DNA of 64,000 nucleotides. It comes from Toxotes chatareus. Lineage: Eukaryota; Chordata; Actinopteri; Toxotidae. The notes under the pieces were generated by a model. That model was not told the origin of the DNA and did not search any database. It saw nothing but the letters and a program-made list of their open reading frames with translations. Each line of letters begins with the position of its first letter. Position 1 is the stretch's first letter. Shown piece after piece: positions 47,900-60,140 of the stretch. The DNA is taken from NCBI GenBank assembly GCA_016801885.1, contig CM028892.1, forward strand, positions 5,526,114 through 5,590,113. The letters are read 5' to 3'. The position numbers and the translations under genes are program-made.

Positions 47900-50517
47900 A
47901 GTCATGAGTCATGGTGACCCACAAAAGGTCAAATTAGTTTACACACATTAGTTTCAGAGAAGGATTCACATGGAGCAGTGGTCTGAACCATGAACAGTAA
48001 AATCATAGTTATAAAAAGTCACAAGTGAGTCTCTCCTTTCTAGTCTGTTGCCTTACACTCATATAGCAATGGTGTCTGTCTCAGTCTAAGCTGAGACGCT
48101 CTTCTCAGTGTGTGGGACACTGATAAGGAAAAGATTGCCTAAGTGTTGGGAGCATTTAAGCCCATTATGATCTGACAAGTGGAGTCCTCACTCTCAGGGT
48201 TTGAATGTCTCATCAGGATTTCTGAGTTTGACAAAAATGTTATATCAGTGCCCACATGCTTTGATAATGCAGGTCTAATCTATGAATTAGAGTTAAGGGG
48301 TGGGATTACAGTTTGACCAGTCAGTGAGTTATAAGCGTCAGAACATTTAACAAAAATGTCTCATTTCTACAAGCTGCTACTGATATTTGAAAACTGAAGT
48401 ATATTTGGACACGTACCCAAAGCATTAAACAATTTTCCCTTAATAAGTATCTGCGTTTATGCCTTTCACAGTTTCCACGTATGACAGATTTGAATCCAGT
48501 GTCGACACTTGTTGCCTGCATTCTCAGACAATAGTGCTCTAAGCTATCTCTTTAAGTGGTGTGTTTGGGACAGCCAAAGCCGCTGATACACTCTGCAAAC
48601 TGTTGACCTTCAGTGCAAGTCACATAGCTTTGGTACCTTTGTGACGGTTTGCTGAGTCACTGCACTTAACATACCATCTCAAACACAGATGAACTTTAAG
48701 TTCCTGACAGAAGTATGATGAGGAGACATTAACATTTTAGTAATTTTAGAGCTAAAACAAACAAATGACGTCTGCTAACAAGGATGTGTCAGTAAACAAT
48801 TTGCTATTTGAATAACGGAGTCATTTGGAGGACTGACACCACAGCAGAGGCTCCATTTAAGGCTGCTGGTACCTCTGACATTCTCATCCATGCAGTCATC
48901 CCTGCAGCTGTTACCTACGATGACTGCACCAGGAATCAAAAGCACAGTGCTGCTCTTTGTCCCAAGATTGTATTTCACTATCAAAAGCTGAAGAGCATTG
49001 ATAGAGACCACAGGCTTCTTAATTGCTTGTCAGTCAACCTAGTTTCAAATCAAGGAAATCTTGTGTTACCAGTGAGGGTAAATGGAAAGGTCATTTAGAG
49101 CCACATATGCAGTGCTTTACAACCAAAATGGATCCATGTCTCAATAAAGAATAGAAAAACATCCCTGGATCATTCAATATCCAGGGATCATGTTGAATTC
49201 CACTGCTACTGAGGAGAAATGATTTCTTTCAGCTGGTAGCTGTAGGCAAGTAACTGCTGCAAAGACATGCACTGCTCACCTCGGCCTGGTGTATTAATGT
49301 TAGAGTTGGGAGTTTTTTCAGTAGCTGAGCAGATGAATGAGAATCCATTCCTCAAAATGTTGTTTGATTATAAAAAAAAAACAAAAATCAAGAAGTTCAG
49401 TGCTTAGAGTTCATGGCACCGGATTTAAAGCAGTCACTCATGCGCACACAGATGTTTAGTGCAGCTGGGTATGTGTAACTGTCTTGCACAATATTGTCCA
49501 ATAGATGGAGCTAGAGATTTATTTTTATTTTACAGTGAGGAATCATTGAACCTGGCACAAAATTAATAATAGATAATAATCCATTAACAAGGTTTATTCT
49601 TTAAGCCACATGACTCTGACCTTTCACCTCCTTGAGGAGGAGGAGGAGTAGAGCAGGTGAATTGGCATCACATATCAATAAAGTATCCCATGAGCTTTAT
49701 CAAATTCTAACTTATCTAAAATACAGATGATCTAGTAAGAAGACGTATAATTTTACCAACAAGGCACTTCTGTAAACTTTTGTCCTAAAAGAAGAATCAC
49801 TACTGAACTCAACTTTCTTTAATCACTATTTAATTGTAGAACTATAGAAATCTTCAGTAGCATTAAGGAGGGAAAGTCTGTCCTTTGTATTGGTGTCTGA
49901 TCTGTTAAATGTCCCAGGATGAGATGTTTATGACCCCCAGAGACTAGAAGAAGCATGTCAAAGAACACGTACACACTCGAGGGCAGAACCCCATCCCTCC
50001 ATCTTAAACCTGACCTGCTCTGAAAGAGAAGAGAGGATGTATACTGAGAATCGGAAAGGGGAGTGAAGTGGTAGATGATAGCAAGACATGCAGAGAGGAA
50101 AAAGAAAGATCAAACATTTTTGTCTGGTGACCTCTGACATTTTAGCTCCTCCCTCTTCTCTCTGCAACTTGCAAGCATGCTGGGAGCAACAACAAGGGAT
50201 TCTGGGAAAGACAGGAGGAGGGCTTTTTTTTTTTTATATAAACAACATCTGTGTGTATGTGTGTGAGGCAGATAGAGGGGTACATGTATTCAAGCACTGG
50301 TTGTTTTTTTAATTATTATTATTAGATTTTTTTTTTCTCTCAACATTTATCCCGGATTTAGTTGTAGAGCAAGCTGTGGCACAGAAATAATTTTATTGTG
50401 TTGAAGGCAGCTTTTTTAAAAACATGATTCAATGGAAATTTAGTGTCCTTGTTTGGCCTTCTTGTGGGAGACTGACATTTTTTAGCTGTGGAGACAGGGG
50501 TCCATGGAAAGTAGCAG
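47900..50517. other. Intergenic sequence
   Basis: About 2.6 kb of AT-rich sequence with short open frames that match nothing recognisable. GAGGAGGAGGAGGAG near 49632 and a poly-T patch near 50225 are the only low-complexity features. No RNA gene is seen. Confidence 0.5.
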
Positions 50518-51089
50518 TTGCACTTGGCTATATGTCTGTGAATGTTCTCATTCATCCAGGTCATTGTACTCTCTTTCTCAAATTGAATCGAAGGCAACTG
50601 GACTTATATTTGTCTGGGAAGACGTTTCGCCTCTTATCCAAGGGGCAGTTCGTATGCCATGGTCTTTCTAGTCCGCACTAGTCTGACCAAGAAAGTGGAG
50701 TAGGACCCAAGTATTTAACCTCTTGTGGGTTGGTCTACCAAAGTACCTGTGAAAGTACTGGTTTCACCTGACCATTGTTCGCCTTCAGAGTCCCTGGTGG
50801 ATGACGGACTCACCTGACCCTAACGACTGTCGTTCACACAAGATAGAAACAGGGGCACAGGGGCCTGACAACTGTCGTTCACTGGGGACCACAACAATGG
50901 TCAGGTGAAACCAGTACTTTCACAGGTACTTTGGTGGACCCACCCACAAGAGGTTAAATACCTGGGTCCTACTCCACTTTCTTGGTCAGACTAGTGCGGA
51001 CTAGAAAGACGTCTTCGAAAGAAACGTCTTCCCAGACAAATATAAGTCCAGTTGCCTTCGATTCAATTTGAGAAAGATTGCACTTGGCT
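50518..51089. mobile_element. Fold-back repeat element with 12-bp target-site duplication
   Basis: A 548-bp insert (50530-51077) is flanked by direct repeats TTGCACTTGGCT (50518-50529 and 51078-51089). Most of it is a long inverted repeat: the left arm 50572-50779 and right arm 50893-51077 are about 95% identical where they align, around a 113-bp spacer. The arms contain a motif common in fish genomes, with CGAAACGTCTTC near AAGTCCAGTTGCCTTCGATT (on the strand reading outward), which I associate with the 3' tails of Penelope-like retroelements; that family assignment is from memory. No protein is encoded. Confidence 0.85.
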
Positions 51090-51393
51090 GAGCAACAGAC
51101 AGTAAAAATCTAATAATCAATAAAATAAAGGGTGAATGAAGAAAAATAACACTTATTACAGATATTGAAGGTGACTTATATCCTATCATTCCTTTAAAAT
51201 TGTCCTCAGTGAGTCACATCACTGCTCTGGCTGACATGTTTCTCCATTATGATTAACACATTGTTTTGGCCTTTGGGATCAGTCATGGGACAGCAATATA
51301 GAATATAGAACAGGCCTTATCCTTTAACCAGAGCAGCCTTTATTTTCTGCCCTTGGATCCTTTGCCGGGCTTTTTAACTGTCATGAAGATCAA

Positions 51394-52436
51394 ACATGTG
51401 ACTAGGGCTGGGTATCGATTCAAATTTCAAGAATCGATTCGATTCCGATTCTCAAGATTCAGAATCGATTATCACAATTCGATTCGATTCGATCTTGATT
51501 CTGGTAAGTGTTATTAAAAACATTTTTTAAGCTGTTATCTGAATTACATGACTGTGTAGTTATGCAACATATTAATGCCAAAAACAATGCTGTGGGGCAG
51601 TATTAGCAGATCCAGGGCTCTAAGTGTATGACATTCAATTGCCTTTAAAGTGTGAACATGTAAACTGTTGGGGACTTTTCTTCTGACATGACCTGAGTAG
51701 CTGTCTTCATTGGCTTCAGAGCTCTGACCACATCTTCTGCATCTGTTATGTCTTCCTCTTTCAAGCTGCACAGCTCCTTTTCATTTCTGCAGACTTCGGG
51801 TGAGAGTAGAGCGGCAGATATATCAGGTTGCTGCTCCAGAAAGCGTTCTAACATCTCGAGCGCACTGTTCTACTGGGTCACGACATCAATTGTGAGCCTG
51901 TGTGCTTTCAGCTGCAACAGCTTCTGTTTTTCTTTGAAGATGCGGGTGGCTGTTGTACTGCGATAAAAGAACTTTGCAATGAGCCTCACTTTCCCAAGCA
52001 GGTGTGCAATATTCGGTCATTTGAGACCGGCTTGCGAGGCTAGGTGGTTCCTGAGGTTGGTCGTATTTCCACAATACTTCACTTCCATTTGGCATTCCTT
52101 GCAAATTGCTTTGCTTTTGTCAAGCGTATCTCTGTCCTTGCCGTTTTTGAACCCAAAATGGTGCCAGACAGAAGCTTTGACCCTTTCTGGCGTTTTCAAA
52201 GCCAATGCTTGGCTAATGTTGCGCTTACGGTCCGACCCCATGTTCACTGTTTGGATAGCTTCACACCACGCGCGCATGCGTGAATTGGATGACGGGACTA
52301 GTGGGGTTAAAGTTCACCGAGGGGGAATGTATTTAAAAAATCGATATTTGCACGTACGAATCGATCTTTAGAAAATAAAATGAGAATCGATTCAGAATCG
52401 GAGAATCGATTTTTTTCAGCACAGCTCTACATGTGA
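51394..52436 (-). mobile_element. Internally deleted hAT DNA transposon with 8-bp target-site duplication
   Basis: The element (51402-52428, 1,027 bp) is flanked by ACATGTGA at 51394-51401 and 52429-52436, the 8-bp duplication typical of hAT. Its ends are imperfect inverted repeats (CTAGGGCTGGGT at left, AGAGCTGTGCTG at right) followed by subterminal ATCGATT-rich repeats. Inside, on the minus strand, lie remnants of a ZBED-like transposase: a BED finger (52017-52277) and LERFLEQQPDISAALLSPEV (51645-51854). Confidence 0.93.
51645..52277 (-). pseudogene. Decayed hAT (ZBED-like) transposase fragment
   Basis: The upper part (52017-52277) encodes a BED-type zinc finger, AICKECQMEVKYCGNTTNLR; the pair expected after the NHL motif is degenerate (NHLASQAGLK). 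It is followed closely, out of frame, by the FKEKQKLL-type region and by MLERFLEQQPDISAALLSPE in another segment. A TAG at 51870-51872 replaces the Trp codon of the usual VTRWNS motif (read here as VVTQ-stop-NS). Most of the catalytic core is missing, so no active transposase can be made. Confidence 0.85.
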
Positions 52437-55400
52437 CCCTCAGGTTACAACCAGCATTTCTCATATTCTGAACTCAATCTGCCAGCCTGTGCATCCGTAA
52501 AAATTTTCCATTCTCAGGGTTTGGTCTGCAACAGATTGTTTAAAAAAATCCTCTATTCTTCTCCGTTTGTTTGGGTTTTTATTTTGAACTGTTGTGCATT
52601 GGTAAGAGGACTTTTATTTCAGATATGGATTTATTCTCTTGTTTACATTTAATCAAACGTTGCTCTTGTTGACTGAGCTCACAGCAGGAGGGGTTAAGAT
52701 CTCAGAGCTGCATCAGCATTGACTCTCACCAGTTCACGTTTGTATTGTGCGTAAACCCAGACCTGTATTTGGTGTTCTGCTGCACTCCAATCCTGGATTT
52801 GGCCTTTAAGCCAGCTCCATATTGTGTTTGTTTCATTAATGAGAGTCAGATGTTATTGGATAACTATTGCATTACTTTTCAGGATCAGAAGCAGATGTGG
52901 AGCAACATGGAAAAAGGCTCTCTGATGAGGAAACAGACACACAGCTGATAGAGGGCATCATTTCTCTTTAGCGCTTTGATGAAGTTTGTTTGTGGGCTTG
53001 TGTTGTGTGTTGTGGGCGGTCAAAGTTAATGACCTGCAGCTGACCATCTGTTACAATAGCAATACGTCTATTGAGTATTCAGTTTTCCTTTTTTAGCTTG
53101 ATATTACAGTGTACACCAGCTGAAGCTGCACATATATCAGTTCATTTATACCTTGTACTTTATATGTACATTTATTACATCACTAATCTGAATTTCATTA
53201 AATTCTTTGGATTTGAATCCAAACACCTAATCTATACATCCTGCTTCAAACAATGCAAATCAGAATGTACATTGCATTGTCTTAATCTGTCCATCTGCAT
53301 TTCACGCTGCTATAAATAGTTCCCTCTACACTGATGACAGTTCGTTGACATTTTACGTCAGTTCTGGACACAAAGTCTTGTTACTAGAACTCAGCTGCCT
53401 TGACCATAGCTCTGAGAGCGATTTACAGCACACTGTCATTTGCACTCAAGCACAGTCACGTAATATACAAGGGGGCTTTAGCGGCAGATGTGGATGTAAA
53501 TTACATACGATCACACACACTCAGATGGATGTTATGACAGATGTGAGGAAAGCAGTAGATGCCGTCACATCACTGGGTCGCTGCTGGTAACCATCTGCTG
53601 TACGAGCTGACCCTTTACTTCATCTGATCTGTCTCTGACTCTTTCACGCTCTCACCATCTCTCTCATGTTTTATCCCTGTGCTGGTTTTGTCTCTCGTTT
53701 TCCTTTCAGAGAGAGGCCAACACCATGTTTTTTTTTTTGTTGTTGTTGTAGATTTCAAAACAAGAACTTGTAGTATTTTGTGTGTGCATACAGTATGTGT
53801 ATTAATATGGCAGTTTTTAAAAGGAGACTTGTGTGTGTCTGTGTGCCCCTGGGCAGCATGTGTTCAACTATGCCCCCACCACATGTCAATCATGTGCTTA
53901 CAAACACACACGCTCACGCACAGCTGCTCATTGTGAAGCCCATGTGGTTAGTTGGCCTTAATTTACCGATGTCTCTAATTAGTGGCAGGTTGTTTGACGT
54001 GTGTGTGAAAGAGAGAGTGAATAATTGAGGGAAAGGCAGGGAGAGATGTGACTGGTCCAACGTGTGTGTGTGTGTGTGTGTATTTTGAATCTGCTGACAC
54101 TGGTCGTGGCCGATACACTACTGCAGCGTATTTAAATTCCCATCTTTAAATTTTTTATGCAGCAGTGTGGAACAGGCTCTTGTGAGTTGAAAAAGCTTCA
54201 CTGCAGAAACTTGTCTTAGTTGGAAAAAGATGCTCTGTTCAGAATTTATAGATAGACAGATATAGATTATTATTTAAGGCTGCTGTTACCACAGCAACCA
54301 ATTTGTGTGTGTGTGTGTGTCTGTGTACGTGCGCACACACTAGCTAAAGTGTCCTCCACATGAACCCTTTGCAGTTACTTTCCTTTCTGAAGGCGATGCC
54401 CGTCAGAGACCTCTTCACACCTTTCATATTTGCTTGTTGCTGTTTTCTGTGCGTTCCTGAGTGAAAGCGAATGAAATGTTTTATGACTACATGAACAAGC
54501 CAAGCCATTCATAAAGATTTGAAATTTCTAAACAGTGATCATAGAATAGCTGACGTGAAATGCAGAGCACCTAGAGAATCCAGAGTCAGTAAAACACACC
54601 TATGCACACAGGAATTTCCTATAACTTTGTAGAGATTTGTTTAACATCAGTGCGTCTGCATTATTCATCAGCTGTTCTTGCTGACAGAACCTTTACTGAA
54701 GCTGTCACTCATGATATTTCATGCTTGATTGTGAATTTTGGCCTAACCAACTGAAATTATTAATAAGCTTTATACACTTTCATTCCCTTGTCACTTAAAT
54801 TAAATGTACCTACATTCAGCTGCAGCTGAACATTATGCACGTTGGTGATTAGCTGTGACATAATTTGTGGACTCTCATTATACTAAAAGACAATCTTTGT
54901 ACATTATCTTAGACATTCAGTACATTTTCTCCTCCAGTCTTTTGATTTCAAACTTCCTCTCCACATTCACCTTCTTCCCTCTGCTTCTCTCCTCAGTGTT
55001 TCATTAAACATGAAGTTTAAGGCACACTTCTCAGGAGCTTTCAGCTCTGATGAGGAGAGATAATGATAGCGTGAAACTCTGGTTTCCCCTAGGTGGTGGG
55101 GCACACACACATTGTGCGTCTAACTGTACATGGCACACATGGCAGTGTCATCATTATTGCTCTTAGCGACACTCCTGAGGAGGTGTTTTATTGATGCAGC
55201 CTAACTGAAAATGGCCATTCAGCAGAAAAAAAAGAGCATGGAGAGAAAGGAAGTTTAATCTGCCATGTCAGTGTTTCCAGAGTGTGAATGTGTGAGAGAG
55301 AGACAGGACACAAAGCCAAAAACATGGAGACCTGATAATAATTTTCCTTCCCTCCTGAGTGTGTCTAAAAACATCTTTCACCTCTCCTGCTATCGGATTG

Positions 55401-57684
55401 CCATGGTTACCTCAACACCTGTCACGTGCAGACACACACACTCTCATTCTAAAATTAGCAACTTTGCAACCATAGTCTGGTAGAAAAGCTAAACACTCGA
55501 TCATTTCCCCCTGAAGCAGCAGCTTTTTTTAAAAACATCCTGTTTAGGAAATGTGGTAATGATAAACTTCAGACTGTCTAAATTTTGTCACTGTAGTAAA
55601 CAGAGACGCACACAGTCATTCTTATGTAACAGCATGTGTGAGAACTTCGTGTCCTTTGAACTCAATCCCATTGCAGCACTAAAAAACACAGCTGTTATAT
55701 GCATCTTACATTTGTTCTTATAAAAAGAGGTCAAACAGACGTGGATCAGCCTTATGTTGGCTTTATTTGCATTTATTCCTAGTGCAGCTCTAATTGACAT
55801 GAGAGCAGATTTTTTTTTTATGTTGTGAAAAAGTCATAGATCTGAATTCAGGCAGATTGTTGTAGTTTTGGGAAAGAAATCAGATTTGAAAATATGAATG
55901 GAGAGCAGCGGTGCGGCTGAGGGAGTAATGAATGAAGGCAGGAGGGAGGCTGAATGAAGTACTTTTCCTGATTGAACTTTCACTAAGCTCCATTCTAAAT
56001 CTTAAGCCCACATTACGAACAGAAATAGATTAAATAATGACAAGCACAAAATCCTTCTTTGACATTTATAATAAAGATAAAGTGTATGGGATTACATTTA
56101 TGTTGTGGTTTGCTCATTCCTGTGCACTCTAAATATTTACCACATGCCTTTAGCAGCGTAAATCAGAGGTTAAAGGTTGAGCAGTTTGAAAGAAAAGCTG
56201 CACTACTTGACCAGTAGCAGTACAGCAATCACTGTAAGTGGACCACTGATGCCACGCTTTACTTCATCACAGGAAAACATGATGTGACTGCAGTGTTTCT
56301 GGATATAGGAGTGCAGTTTTTTTTAATTGCATCATTTAATTGCAATTTCTGCATCAACACATTAAGAACTATAGTTGAATACTGCAAGTTTCAGCAGTTT
56401 TGTTTCTGTAGTTTGGTGAAATGTATTCTGGGAAATGTAGGAAAACATTATAAAGTTAGGGTCAGGGAAAGTGGATTTTCTTTTTCTTTATTTTATCTTT
56501 GCAGTAAATTTATAACATGTTTAAATACAAATATAAAATAATCCATCGTCCAACAAAACATAATTGACTGACGTAATTGATTTTTTTCAGTCAGGACAGA
56601 AAGACTCATGCATTATGTTCATGATGACTGTGCATACATTTTTATTTTTCAAGCTGCTGAATTATATATGTCGTTTCCATATTAGAATTTTACAGTGTGT
56701 TTATCATGCCTGTGTGACTGAGGTGATATTTCATCCCTCATCACTTCCATATCCTCTGCCAGGTTACGAGCTGTTATCTTGTCTTTGGCTCTCAGGTTCG
56801 TGAAGCATTCTGTGCACACAGGAACCAACGACTAATTACATTCTGATTAGATTGTTATGTAACAGGTTGCACGTGCGTGCTATATTAAACTGAGGCAGCT
56901 TGGTGATTCATTGCACACATGGATAACTAAATGGCTGAAAGTCAGAGCAGGGAATGAAGTGTTACGCAATGTGAATCCAGCGCACACTTGATCTAGTAAA
57001 TCAGGCTAAAGGAAAAAAATCCCTCATTCACCGACAAGAGCTGCATGTATGAACGTGTGTATGATTGTTTGTGTGAGTGTGTGTGTTTGCGTGAGTGCAT
57101 CCAGCTCTGACTGGCAGATTGTTCGCAGTGAAATGTCAGCTGCCCACAACCATACAACATGCTGTGCTGCTGCTATGTATATCCGTATCTTTGTGTGTGT
57201 GTGTGTCACTGCTTCATTCACAAGAGTGTGTACAGGAGTGACAGGCAGACAAACAGATGGGGAAGAGACAGCAGGGAGGGAAAAAATCAATACATAATGT
57301 CACAAGATATTCATTTTTCATCATATTTAACTGATACTTTGACACAGATTTATTCCTCATCAAACATGTTAAATGTGGTTGTTTCCGTCGAGTAAATAAA
57401 ATAAAAACGCCCAGCTTCAAAATGATAAAGCGTCCTGCAAATCCTGGATCAGATTGAATGAGTTTTCCAAAAACGAGGCTTTTCTGAAACAGCCAGCCTA
57501 CAACAAAGTGTAATCCACAAATACATTCACGTGTGCTGATATTCAAGGCTGGTGAAAGAGATGACTGACTGAATTATCTGTAAATGTCTTGTTTAGCTGA
57601 AAAAAGTTTCTGCAGTTTAATAACAGATCACAGATATTGATAGAATAGAAAGATAAATGGAGGGAGGTGGTCGATGCTTAACAT
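52437..57684. other. Intergenic sequence with scattered TG/CA repeats
   Basis: About 5.2 kb of AT-rich sequence. It has (TG)n tracts near 54063-54081 and 54305-54321 and shorter TG runs near 57065-57085 and 57195-57208. All open frames are short and of biased composition. I see no gene, RNA or full mobile element. Confidence 0.5.
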
Positions 57685-57820
57685 CCTGTCTGTCTGCCTG
57701 CCTGCCTGCCTGTCTCTGCCTGCCTGCCTGCCTGCCTGTCTGCCTGCCTGCCTGCCTGTCTGCCTGCCTGCCTGCCTGCCTGTCTGTCTGCCTGCCTGCC
57801 TGTCTGCCTGCCTGTCTGCC
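57685..57820. repeat. (CCTG/TCTG)n tetranucleotide array
   Basis: About 34 tetranucleotide units, mostly CCTG interrupted by TCTG, in one 136-bp block. It creates long spurious open frames on both strands (Cys/Leu/Pro/Ala on +, Arg/Gln/Ala/Gly on -). A CA tract and a (TG)15 tract (57850-57880) follow directly. Confidence 0.95.
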
Positions 57821-57846
57821 TTCTTAACACACACACCAGCACACTG

Positions 57847-57849
<3 letters not shown>

Positions 57850-57880
<31 letters not shown>
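57850..57880. repeat. (TG)15 microsatellite
   Basis: Uninterrupted TG dinucleotides follow the tetranucleotide array after a short unique spacer. Confidence 0.95.
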
Positions 57881-57883
<3 letters not shown>

Positions 57884-59800
57884 CGTGCTGCTGGGGATAC
57901 TGCTGGAATGGCTTTATTGCTAGATGGGGTGTGGATTGTTGTCATGGAAACTAAGTAAGGGGGTTAAGATAGCAAGTGTGTGTGGTTTTTTTTGTGCACT
58001 TGACCCTTTTCCTGCAGGAGTGTCTCTTTGGGAGAGTGTGTTACAGCATCGCCAGTGACTATTCTCTGTCTCGACACACAACATTGTGTTGGTGTGTTGT
58101 TTTATGTAAGTGCTTGTTGGTGTTTATTGAATGATAGTCGAATAGCAGAGAATGAGAAGGAGAGAGAAGATCAGGAAGATCTGTGCCTCAGAAGACTGTT
58201 ATTGATTTTCGTTTTTAACAGTCCGTTTCTGCTGACCATGTGTGTGTCGGTCTGCGTGTGTGTGTCTGTGTGTGTGTGTTTTTAGTGAAAACGTCCATCC
58301 CTCCCCACCACAGTAAATCCATCTCTCTGGCTCCATCATCATTAAGAGGCTAAGATCGGTCCCTCAGGCCCCAGAGAGAAATCCATGCTCCTCTGTGTGT
58401 GTTTGTGTCTGTGTCCATGCATTATGTGTGTTTCTGCGTTTTGTTTTGTTTTTTTTTTCCTCATTCAAATCCATGCTCATGCTGTTTCATGTGTGTGGCC
58501 AGTGAGATGATCCACCAAGGCTGTAAGAGGAGTCCAAATCTAAATTCAGGTTTTTCCACAGCAGAAGCTCAGAGGGGATCTGGAAATATTTTAGTTTGCA
58601 TCCAGCGTCATATTGGCCCCTAGAGACCCCCAGCTCAAATCCATTTCCATTCCTGTGTGTGTGCGTATGTGTGTGTATGTCTGTGTTCGAAGAATCCATC
58701 TGCTCTTTCCTTGTTAGGATCAGCCCCTGAGGGCCTCTTCAGCACAAATCCTCTCCTCCTTGCTCTCTTTTACCAGATATCAAGGAAAAGAAGAAGCATC
58801 TGCCTCAGTATGTGACTCTGTCCCATCTTTACTGCCTTTGATTGCATTTAGTTTATCTTATTAAAACAACTTCATATAAAAAATTCATCCAGGTTAGTCA
58901 CAGTAATATTAATGAAGCAGACAGTTTAAAACATCTTACAAAAATAGAAATGTTTATTGCAGCTAACACACAGCTCAACCACACACAGATGAGTTTAACC
59001 ATTTTTCAAAGCAGTAAAAATTACTAATGCACAATTGCCCACTTTCTAAAGCCCCTCTGCAACACAGAAACAGCCAGCTAGCTGTGGCTGGTAAAAATCT
59101 GCCTGCAGCCACTGTCATCTCAGCTTGCACCTGATATAACCTGTCACTGGTTATATCTACCGCTGCCTGGAATCAAGTTTCAAAAATGACAAAGGATTTC
59201 AAATAGTAAACATGCCACTGTTATCATTGTAAACTGCCTGTGGGCTGTGTGAGATTGGAAGGGTTAAGAGGCATAATAACAGTAAATAAGGGGACAACGA
59301 ATGGTGAATTCCAGTTCTTCAAAAACGGTGAATTTACTGTGAATTTGCCTAAAGTAAAGTCTGATTTTAAAAAAACAGATTCTATAGAAACGGTTTGCCC
59401 ACTGTGGCCTTTTGCACTGCAGTCACAAACTGACATTAAGCAGAAAATGTTCCTCGACTGCGGGGACAAACCGACCCAGAGAGAATTGTAGTCTAACTTG
59501 TTAAGATCACAGTGAGGTCGGTCAGGACATTCCATGACCTTCATTTCACTGTCTTGCAAGTTGATTGTGTGAACAAGAAGAAGCTTCAGATGTTCTTTCT
59601 TTTGAGAATGTAGCTCAAAGCAAAGGTCAGAGCAGGAAAGGATGACAGTTCAAATTTAGATAACGCCGCACTTTGACACAGACACACACAGTTTAACTCT
59701 ATCTTGGGACTTGTGAGTTATTTCGAGTTCGCAGATGCAGCTGTACACACCAGCGCTCCTCAACATCTCCTCTGCTGTCTTCCATGATTACTACTTTTTC
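57881..59800. other. Intergenic sequence
   Basis: About 1.9 kb with short TG tracts (about 58242-58280, 58395-58412, 58655-58680) and AT-rich sequence. No gene or RNA is recognised. Confidence 0.5.
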
Positions 59801-59802
59801 TT

Positions 59803-59810
<8 letters not shown>

Positions 59811-59850
<40 letters not shown>
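59811..59850. repeat. (CT)n(CA)n compound microsatellite
   Basis: About 12 CT units run straight into about eight CA units. Confidence 0.9.
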
Positions 59851-60070
59851 CACCATGCCAGCAGTTTAGACAGAATACAACTACACTTCGACATCGTGCA
59901 TGAGACCTTGTTGCTAGGCAACAGTGGCATATGTCAAAATGTCCCTGCGTGAGAGAATGCAGGGTGTGTGTGTGTGGGGTTATGAATTTCTTGTAATACT
60001 TTGCAGAACTTGTGTGGACTAGTTTGATTGCTGATCACCAGAAGAGTTGTGTGCAGGGGACATGAGGACA

Positions 60071-60072
<2 letters not shown>

Positions 60073-60137
<65 letters not shown>
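60073..60137. repeat. (TG)n microsatellite, about 32 units
   Basis: An uninterrupted 65-bp TG tract, the longest dinucleotide repeat in the window. Alternating purine-pyrimidine of this length can adopt Z-DNA and is likely to vary in length between individuals. Confidence 0.97.

Positions 60138-60140
<3 letters not shown>

Noticed and set aside
57628..57958. Long open frames on both strands at the tetranucleotide array
   Set aside because: They arise from the CCTG/TCTG and TG repeats, whose period leaves frames free of stops.
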